Assembly (NCBI GenBank): GCA_027001345.1
Contig: JALTMS010000005.1
Location: forward strand, 1,949-8,614
DNA length: 6,666 nucleotides
Source of the DNA: Acidobacteriota bacterium
GTDB taxonomy: Bacteria > Acidobacteriota > Polarisedimenticolia > J045
Reading direction: 5' to 3'
Shown: in pieces, positions 1-4,654 of the stretch
How the letters are laid out: every line of letters begins with the position of its first letter
How positions within the stretch are numbered: position 1 is the first letter of the stretch
The notes under the pieces: generated by a model
Told to the model about the DNA's origin: nothing
The model's database searches: none
The model's input: only the letters and a program-made list of their open reading frames with translations
Position numbers and translations under genes: made by a program

Positions 1-638
1 CACCCGACGATCTGATCGAGCGTCACGGCCGCCCGCCCCTGCCGCCCTACATCCGACGGGACCCGGACGACCCCCGCCTGGACGACGACCGGCGGCGTTA
101 CCAGACCGTCTTCGCTCGCCACGCCGGGGCGGTGGCGGCCCCCACCGCGGGGCTGCACTTCAGCGAGGAAGTGCTCGCCGACTTGCGCCGTCGGGGTGTC
201 GAGGTGGCGGAGATCACGCTCCACGTGGGCGAGGGGACCTTCCGGCCTGTCGAGGTCGAGCGCCTCGACCAGATCCATCTGCACGCCGAGCGCTACGGGG
301 TGCCTGCGGAGACCTGCCGGGCCATCGCCGCCGCACGCCGGCGGGGAGGGCGGGTGGTGGCGGTGGGCACCACCGTGGTGCGGGCCCTCGAATCCCGAGC
401 CCCCATCGAGGAAGGCGTGCCCGGCCCCGGTGGCGAGCAGACCCGGCTTTTCATCGCGCCGGGATTCTCCTTCCGCTACGTCGACGCCCTGCTGACCAAC
501 TTCCACCTGCCCCGCTCGAGCCTGCTGATGCTCGTCGCCGCATTCGCCGGCCGCGAGCGGGTCCTCGCCGCCTATCGCCTGGCGGTCAGCGAGGGCTACC
601 GTTTCTACTCCTACGGCGATGCCATGCTGGTGCTGTGA
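1..638 (+). CDS. queA: S-adenosylmethionine:tRNA ribosyltransferase-isomerase QueA, C-terminal part (5' end outside the window)
   Basis: QueA transfers and isomerises the ribosyl part of S-adenosylmethionine onto 7-aminomethyl-7-deazaguanine in tRNA, giving epoxyqueuosine at wobble position 34 in the cytoplasm. The open frame runs from base 3 to a TGA at 636-638 and gives 211 residues, roughly the last 60% of a family member of about 340-350 residues. Family blocks seen in order are LPPYIRR, RYQTVFARH, GAVAAPTAGLHF, ITLHVGEGTFRPV, HAERY, VAVGTTVVRALES, DALLTNFHLPRSSLLMLV and the closing YRFYSYGDAMLVL. A GTG at 132 is an internal valine codon of the PTAGLHF block, not the start, because the conserved sequence continues unbroken upstream. 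The next gene, tgt, starts 3 bp after the stop and acts in the same pathway, so an operon is likely. Nothing visible is damaged; only the 5' end is cut off by the window edge. Confidence 0.97.
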   Translation, partial: PDDLIERHGRPPLPPYIRRDPDDPRLDDDRRRYQTVFARHAGAVAAPTAGLHFSEEVLADLRRRGVEVAEITLHVGEGTFRPVEVERLDQIHLHAERYGVPAETCRAIAAARRRGGRVVAVGTTVVRALESRAPIEEGVPGPGGEQTRLFIAPGFSFRYVDALLTNFHLPRSSLLMLVAAFAGRERVLAAYRLAVSEGYRFYSYGDAMLVL

Positions 639-641
639 CCG

Positions 642-1772
642 ATGTCTGATACTGCTGCTCCTCTCAGCTTCGAGTTCCTGGCGACCGACGGTCATGCCCG
701 CACCGGGCGCCTGCACACCCGCCGCGGGACGGTGCGCACTCCCGCCTTCATGCCCGTAGGAACGGCAGGATCGGTCAAGGGGCTCTTCCCCTGGCAGGTG
801 GAGGAGTTGGGCGCGGAGATCATCCTGGCCAACACCTACCATCTCCATCTGCGCCCCGGGGAACAGACCGTCCGGCGCCTGGGCGGAGTGCATCGCCTGG
901 CCGGCTGGGAGCGGCCGATCCTCACCGACTCGGGGGGCTACCAGGTCTTCTCCCACGGCGAGCGCTGCCGCCTCGATGACGACGGAGTGACCTTCCGGGA
1001 CCACATCGAGGGCAGCGAGCGCCGGCTGACCCCGGAGCGCTCGATCGAGATCCAGCAGGCTCTGGGCTCGGACATCATGATGGCCCTCGACGACTGTACC
1101 GGGCAGCCCACCGATCGGGACGCCGCCGCCGCGGCCCTGCGCCGGACCACGCTCTGGCTGCCGCGGAACAAGGCGGCGCGCACGGACGCCACGGCGGCGC
1201 TCTTCGGCATCGTCCAGGGAGGCGTCTTCGAGGACCTGCGGCGGGAGAGTCTGGAATGCACCGTCGCCGAGGGCTTCGACGGTTACGCGGTGGGGGGGGT
1301 GAGCGTGGGCGAGGGCAGGGAGGAAGTGCAGCGGATCGTCGCCCTGATGGGGCCCAGACTGCCGGAGGCCGCCCCACGCTACCTGATGGGCATGGGTCGT
1401 CCGGAGGATATCCTCGATGCGGTGGCTGCGGGCTTCGACATGTTCGACTGCGTGATTCCCACTCGCCACGGTCGCAATGCCCAGGTTTTCACCCGTCGGG
1501 GGATTCTCAACATGCGCAACGCGCGGCACAAGGAAGACCCGGAGCCCATCGACAAGGCCTGCGGCTGCCGGGTTTGCCGGAACTTCTCCCGTGCCTACCT
1601 GCGGCATCTCTACGTGGCGGGGGAGATGCTCGGTCCCCTCGCCGGAACCTGGCATAATTTGCACTTCTATCTGGAGCTGATGGAAGAAATCCGAGAGGCG
1701 ATCGCTGCCGGCGGTTTCGCGGCTCTGCGCGCCCGGCGACTGAGCTGGCTCGAAGAGGGAGAACAGACGTGA
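642..1772 (+). CDS. tgt: tRNA-guanine transglycosylase (queuine/preQ1 tRNA-ribosyltransferase)
   Basis: Tgt swaps guanine 34 of GUN-anticodon tRNAs for preQ1, the step before QueA. The 376-residue product has the usual bacterial length. Motifs seen are FMPVGTAGSVKG (36-47), TDSGGYQVFS with the presumed general base D96, SDIMMALDDC (143-152), FGIVQGG (188-194), YAVGGVSVGE (215-224) and FDMFDCVIPTR with the presumed nucleophile D269. The zinc site is C307, C309, C312 and H338 (CGCRVC, then WHNLHF). Active-site residue roles are taken from the characterised Zymomonas and E. coli enzymes. The ATG at 642 is 3 bp after the queA stop; its Shine-Dalgarno sequence is weak, so translation probably depends on coupling to queA. 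Two mild oddities: the substrate-loop leucine that usually follows GG is V220, and this loop is encoded across a run of eight G. The reading frame is intact. Confidence 0.97.
   Translation: MSDTAAPLSFEFLATDGHARTGRLHTRRGTVRTPAFMPVGTAGSVKGLFPWQVEELGAEIILANTYHLHLRPGEQTVRRLGGVHRLAGWERPILTDSGGYQVFSHGERCRLDDDGVTFRDHIEGSERRLTPERSIEIQQALGSDIMMALDDCTGQPTDRDAAAAALRRTTLWLPRNKAARTDATAALFGIVQGGVFEDLRRESLECTVAEGFDGYAVGGVSVGEGREEVQRIVALMGPRLPEAAPRYLMGMGRPEDILDAVAAGFDMFDCVIPTRHGRNAQVFTRRGILNMRNARHKEDPEPIDKACGCRVCRNFSRAYLRHLYVAGEMLGPLAGTWHNLHFYLELMEEIREAIAAGGFAALRARRLSWLEEGEQT
1755..1772 (+). promoter_or_regulatory. Ribosome binding site and GTGA stop/start overlap between tgt and the LpxH-like gene
   Basis: A purine-rich GAGGGAGA lies at 1755-1762, inside the last codons of tgt, with suitable spacing to the GTG at 1769-1771. 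The tgt TGA (1770-1772) shares bases with this start. The 4-bp overlap supports translational coupling and decides the start of the LpxH-like gene. A later in-frame start would cut into the DVH metal-binding motif region. Confidence 0.75.
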
Positions 1773-2767
1773 AAGCTCTGCCCCGGCCCGCCGGCGACGT
1801 GGTGCTCGTTGCCGACGTGCACATCGGCCCGGAAGATCCAGGGCTGGACGACTTCCTGGCATTCTTGCGGGAGCGGGCTGGGGACACGGCGACCTTGGTG
1901 CTGCTGGGGGATATTTTCACGCTCTGGCTGGGTCGGCCCAAGTTCACGGCGGACCATCATCACGCGGTGCTCGATGCCTGCCGGGAGCTGCGCAGCGAAG
2001 GTGTCGAGGTGGTTTTCGTCGAGGGCAACCGGGAGTTTTCTGCAGGCGTCTGGGAGGGGGATGCCTTCGATCGAGTTTCCGATCGCCATGCGGTGGAATG
2101 TTGGGGCGATCGGCGCTGGTACCTGGCCCACGGGGATCTGCTCAACCGCCAGGACCGGGCCAACCGGCTGTTCCGGGCGGTGGTACGTTCGGGCCCGGTA
2201 CAGAGGGCCTTCGGCCTGCTCACGCCCCGGGCCGGAGCACGCCTGGCCGCGCGCATCGAGCGCTCTCTGCGCCACCGCAACCTGGCTCACAAGACCTCGA
2301 TTCCTCCCGAGCGTTTCGCCGGCTACGCTCGCTGGTTGGCCCGCCAGGGCTTCGATGCAGGGGTCATCGGTCACCTCCACGTGGAGATGGCCCACCAGCT
2401 CGTGGGAGACGACGGTCGCGTCCGGCGGCTTTTCGTGCTGCCCGACTGGCGCTCGGGGCACCGCTACCTGCGCATCCCCCCCCAGGCAGCGCCCCGCTTC
2501 GAGGCCTGGCGTGGGGCCGCGGCGCCGGCCCCCGCCGTGGTGGAGGTGCGACGCCTGGCCGAGGGACGGGTGGCGCTGACCTTCGACGGGCCCACGGGCT
2601 GCGGGGAGGGTGAACGTATCGTGGTGGATTCGGGCCACGGGCCCGGTGGCCGGGTGGGGCGGATCTGCGCGGCGGAGGCGGAATCCCGGCGGCTCGTGGT
2701 GGAACTCGAGCCCGGGCCCCCGTTGCAGGTGGGCGACCGCCTCGAGCGCTCCGGAGATGCCGAATAG
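1769..2767 (+). CDS. LpxH-like UDP-2,3-diacylglucosamine hydrolase family metallophosphoesterase with C-terminal extension
   Basis: This is a calcineurin-like metallophosphoesterase most like LpxH, which cleaves UDP-2,3-diacylglucosamine to lipid X in lipid A synthesis at the inner membrane. Metal-ligand motifs appear in order: DVH (D16, H18), GDIF (D48), GNREF (N87), HGD (H121) and GHLH (H202, H204). The R after GN is an LpxH trait, but the usual D of GNRDF is E89. A basic helical stretch at about 126-180 sits where LpxH has its substrate-binding insertion. The catalytic fold ends near residue 240, typical of LpxH length; a beta-rich segment (about 250-332) follows that I do not recognise, and its codon third positions remain mostly G or C, as in real coding sequence. 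The start is a GTG overlapping the tgt stop (GTGA), with GAGGGAGA about 8 bases upstream. Lipid A specificity is inferred; another phosphoesterase activity is possible. Confidence 0.82.
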   Translation: MKALPRPAGDVVLVADVHIGPEDPGLDDFLAFLRERAGDTATLVLLGDIFTLWLGRPKFTADHHHAVLDACRELRSEGVEVVFVEGNREFSAGVWEGDAFDRVSDRHAVECWGDRRWYLAHGDLLNRQDRANRLFRAVVRSGPVQRAFGLLTPRAGARLAARIERSLRHRNLAHKTSIPPERFAGYARWLARQGFDAGVIGHLHVEMAHQLVGDDGRVRRLFVLPDWRSGHRYLRIPPQAAPRFEAWRGAAAPAPAVVEVRRLAEGRVALTFDGPTGCGEGERIVVDSGHGPGGRVGRICAAEAESRRLVVELEPGPPLQVGDRLERSGDAE

Positions 2768-2834
2768 AGCCGCCGGGGCCGCCACCATGGGTCGTTCATG
2801 CTAACCTTTTAGTTCGCCTGCTCGGCTTTCCGTT

Positions 2835-2851
2835 AAGGAGATTCGATCGTG
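2835..2851 (+). promoter_or_regulatory. Shine-Dalgarno sequence setting the GTG start of the HEAT-repeat lipoprotein gene
   Basis: A clear AAGGAG at 2835-2840 lies 8 bases before the GTG at 2849-2851. It is the best ribosome binding site in the window. It fixes the non-ATG start, which is directly followed by a lipoprotein signal peptide. In the 81-bp gap upstream (2768-2848) I see no terminator hairpin and no convincing promoter, only an AT-richer patch around 2791-2815. Confidence 0.8.
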
Positions 2852-4123
2852 TCCAGGAAGCTTCTTGCAGCACTGGTTCTGTCCGCTTTTGCAGTCCTCC
2901 TGCTGACCGTTTCCTGCGGTGACAGCGGTCCCAAGGAGCCCGAGTCCATCGTCGAGGCTCGCAAGCTGCTCGACGACGCCTGGACCACCCTCGGGCCCTC
3001 CGGCAAGGAGCTGGTTCTGCGCTCCCTGGTCCAGGCTCCCGACCTGCCCTTCGCCGAGGGCAAGGAGGAGGCGATCTTCGATTTTGCTTCCGAACAGCAG
3101 CGTCTCGACCTGGCTCGGGTGCTCGCGGAGTGGGATACGGATCGCGTGATTCCCGTTTTCAAGAAACTGCTCGAGGACAAGTCCGAGCTGATTCAGCTCT
3201 TCGCCGCCCGGGTACTCGCCGAGCGCGGGGATGAGAGCGGCAAGCAGATCCTGGCCGATCATATTCGCGCCGCGGACGGCTCCCTGCATCCGGAGAACTG
3301 CGGGCTGCTGGCAAAGCTGGGTGACGACGTCTGTTTCGAGCTGGCCAAGAAAGAACTGACCAGCAAGGACGCGATGCGGAGTGCCGCGGCGGCGGCCACC
3401 CTGGGCGAGATCGGTGGGCCGCAGGCGGCGCGGGTGCTGCGCTCCCGGCTGGCCAATCTCCACGGCGATCGACGGACGCCGGCGATCACGGCCCTGAGCC
3501 TGGTCAGCGAGGAGCCCAACGACGTGCCCCTCGTGTTGAGCTTCTTCCGTTACAAAGAGAACGTTCTGGCGGTGATCGACGCCCTCGGTGAGATGGGCGG
3601 CGAGAAGGCCATCGCCAGGCTGCGCAAGACCCTCGAGGTGAAGGATCCGCTGGCCAGTTCCCATGCAGCGGCCGCCCTGGTGCGCCTCGGTCAGATCGAC
3701 GACGAGGTCAAGGCGGCCATCACCGCTGCGGCGAAGAGTTCGAGCGTCAGGATTCGCTACGACGTGGTGAGCCTGCTGGCCCTCGCGCCGCCTTCGCCGG
3801 AGGTGGCGGCGCTGATCGCTCAATTTGCGCGGGACGAAGAGCCCAAGGTGGTGCTCCAGGCATTGCGCGGACTCGAGCCCCAGGTCACCGAGGCGCAGTG
3901 GGAGGACGTGCTGGCGGCGTGGGAGAACACCAAGGAAGCGACGGAAGGCGCCGGCTACGAGGCTTCCATGGCTGCCATCGCCGTCATCGGTCGCAGCCCC
4001 GGCTCCGCTCCCGATGAGTTCCTGCCCACGCTCTTCGAGATGGACTGGAACCACGTGGTCCAGGCCGCCGTGGCCCTCGTCGCCCGCTACGAGCGCGAGC
4101 ACCCGACGCCCCCCGCTGGTTGA
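2849..4123 (+). CDS. Predicted lipoprotein built of HEAT-like helical repeats
   Basis: The function is unknown; the protein is predicted to be membrane-anchored in the cell envelope. The 424-residue product begins with a signal peptide: basic SRK, a hydrophobic core at 5-20, then a lipobox-like TVSC with C23 as the likely lipidated residue. The +2 residue is G, not D, so by E. coli rules it could go to the outer membrane; whether that rule applies here is unknown. The rest is helical with HEAT-like repeats at about 112-141, 146-170, 174-203, 236-262, 266-296, 297-327 and 329-357. Examples of the pattern are AAAAATLGEIGG and LAVIDALGEMGG. Such arrays usually bind other proteins, and no catalytic motif is visible. 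The GTG start has a strong AAGGAG upstream. The gene may be read through from the LpxH-like gene 81 bp upstream or have its own promoter; the sequence does not decide. Confidence 0.85.
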   Translation: MSRKLLAALVLSAFAVLLLTVSCGDSGPKEPESIVEARKLLDDAWTTLGPSGKELVLRSLVQAPDLPFAEGKEEAIFDFASEQQRLDLARVLAEWDTDRVIPVFKKLLEDKSELIQLFAARVLAERGDESGKQILADHIRAADGSLHPENCGLLAKLGDDVCFELAKKELTSKDAMRSAAAAATLGEIGGPQAARVLRSRLANLHGDRRTPAITALSLVSEEPNDVPLVLSFFRYKENVLAVIDALGEMGGEKAIARLRKTLEVKDPLASSHAAAALVRLGQIDDEVKAAITAAAKSSSVRIRYDVVSLLALAPPSPEVAALIAQFARDEEPKVVLQALRGLEPQVTEAQWEDVLAAWENTKEATEGAGYEASMAAIAVIGRSPGSAPDEFLPTLFEMDWNHVVQAAVALVARYEREHPTPPAG

Positions 4124-4168
4124 ACTCCCAGCAGCGCCCCCTTCGGTCCGACGACAGGCTCGAGACAG

Positions 4169-4190
4169 TCGCCTTCGGCCCGCGAGGCGA
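4169..4190 (+). terminator. Weak candidate terminator hairpin after the HEAT-repeat gene
   Basis: TCGCCT at 4169-4174 pairs exactly with AGGCGA at 4185-4190 across a 10-base loop, 46 bases after the lipoprotein stop codon. No T-run follows, so it is not a classical intrinsic terminator. The position suits a transcript end, but a 6-bp stem is common by chance in DNA this GC-rich. Confidence 0.2.
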
Positions 4191-4383
4191 ATCCGCAGCG
4201 CACTGGGAGGCGCTGCCGGTTGAACCGCGCCGAGGGGGCGAGACCGTCTCCCTGCGACCTCACCCGTCGCGTGCCCGACTCGGGCCTGGCTGGCGAGACT
4301 GGCCAGGGCAGGCGCCTGATCCGACGCTTCGTCGCTGCGACGGAGGGCGTAGGCTCCCCCTGCCTTTCCTGCACCGCGACAAA

Positions 4384-4412
4384 CTCACCCTGTGTCACCG
4401 ACGCGGTATATT
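4384..4412 (+). promoter_or_regulatory. Possible sigma-70-type promoter upstream of the secreted MopE-like gene
   Basis: TATATT at 4407-4412 matches the -10 consensus at five of six bases. It stands out because AT-rich hexamers are rare in this GC-rich stretch. A poor -35 match (CTCACC, 4384-4389) lies 17 bases upstream. If used, transcription would start near 4419 and give a leader of about 230 bases before the ATG at 4652. The weak -35 keeps confidence low. Confidence 0.3.
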
Positions 4413-4525
4413 CATGAAGCTTCGAGGCGAACGGGTTGCTCGATGGCCCGCATGGAGGCCTCCGCGGCTGAGGCGTGGCTGGAAGTCGCGTCGCAGGCCG
4501 ACCGAGAGCCGAGTACGGGCCAGAG

Positions 4526-4555
4526 GGCTCGAAGAGCCGCCAGTTGTGGCGTTTT
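4526..4555 (+). other. Two abutting small hairpins followed by TTTT
   Basis: GGCTC-GAA-GAGCC (4526-4538) is followed directly by CGCCA-GTTG-TGGCG (4538-4551) and then TTTT (4552-4555). The second stem can instead pair as GGCG-TTTT-CGCC (4548-4559). This looks like a weak terminator or attenuator in the leader of the next gene. The stems are only 4-5 bp, so chance is a real alternative. Confidence 0.2.
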
Positions 4556-4595
4556 CGCCGAGGCGCTCGTACTGAATCCGGGGCAGGCTGCCACG

Positions 4596-4619
4596 CCGGC
4601 CCGCCCCGCGGAGGGCCGG
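4596..4619 (+). promoter_or_regulatory. GC-rich leader hairpin just upstream of the secreted MopE-like gene
   Basis: CCGGCCC (4596-4602) pairs perfectly with GGGCCGG (4613-4619) across a 10-base loop. This 7-bp all-G/C stem is the strongest inverted repeat in the gap. It ends 32 bases before the ATG and 20 bases before the GGAGAGGG ribosome binding site. It could affect translation or mRNA stability; no T-run follows, so it is not an intrinsic terminator. Confidence 0.3.
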
Positions 4620-4639
4620 AGTCTCGCCACGGATTGGTT

Positions 4640-4654
4640 GGAGAGGGCCCCATG
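4640..4654 (+). promoter_or_regulatory. Ribosome binding site choosing the ATG at 4652
   Basis: GGAGAGGG at 4640-4647 precedes ATG 4652-4654 at normal spacing. The open frame extends upstream to 4475, but only the start at 4652 places a signal peptide at the N-terminus. The upstream 59 residues have no recognisable sequence. Confidence 0.75.

Larger units (their letters stand above)
4124..4651. other. 528-bp gap without a convincing gene, rich in short inverted repeats
   Basis: No open frame here resembles a protein I know. The frame ending at 4655 has only about 77% G/C at third positions by hand count, with 74% and 67% at positions one and two. That lacks the strong codon pattern of the neighbouring genes. 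Exact inverted repeats seen include 4169-4174/4185-4190 (TCGCCT), 4285-4290/4302-4307 (CCTGGC), 4330-4334/4338-4342 (CGTCG), 4526-4530/4534-4538 (GGCTC), 4538-4542/4547-4551 (CGCCA, then TTTT) and 4596-4602/4613-4619 (CCGGCCC). A 10-bp palindrome GGAGGCCTCC lies at 4454-4463, and CGAGGCGAA occurs twice (4183, 4423). At this GC content short stems arise easily by chance, so an RNA element is only possible. I see no tRNA and no riboswitch core that I know. Confidence 0.6.

Noticed and set aside
1649..1662. Sigma-54-like TGGCA...TTGCA sequence
   Set aside because: The GG-to-GC spacing is 2 bases too short for a sigma-54 promoter, and the bases encode the conserved zinc-ligand WHNLHF region of Tgt.
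1667..2788. 373-residue antisense frame opposite the LpxH-like gene
   Set aside because: The sense frame carries the full ordered set of metallophosphoesterase motifs, so the antisense frame is a shadow.
2801..4102. 433-residue antisense frame opposite the HEAT-repeat gene
   Set aside because: It mirrors the GC codon bias of the sense gene. The sense strand has the lipoprotein signal, repeats and AAGGAG; the antisense product has no recognisable domain.
4323..4342. Alternating GACG/CGTC/CGACG repeats as a CRISPR-like or tandem repeat array
   Set aside because: The units are 4-5 bases with no regular spacers. They form small competing hairpins at most.
4475..4651. N-terminal extension of the secreted protein to a start at 4475
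   Set aside because: The 59 extra residues are low-complexity Arg/Gly/Pro-rich and would bury the signal peptide. The ATG at 4652 has its own ribosome binding site and places the signal peptide at the N-terminus.
4087..4653. 188-residue antisense frame covering the gap
   Set aside because: Long spurious frames are common in GC-rich DNA. It runs into the lipoprotein gene, is rich in Arg/Pro/Ser with no known motif, and has no visible ribosome binding site.
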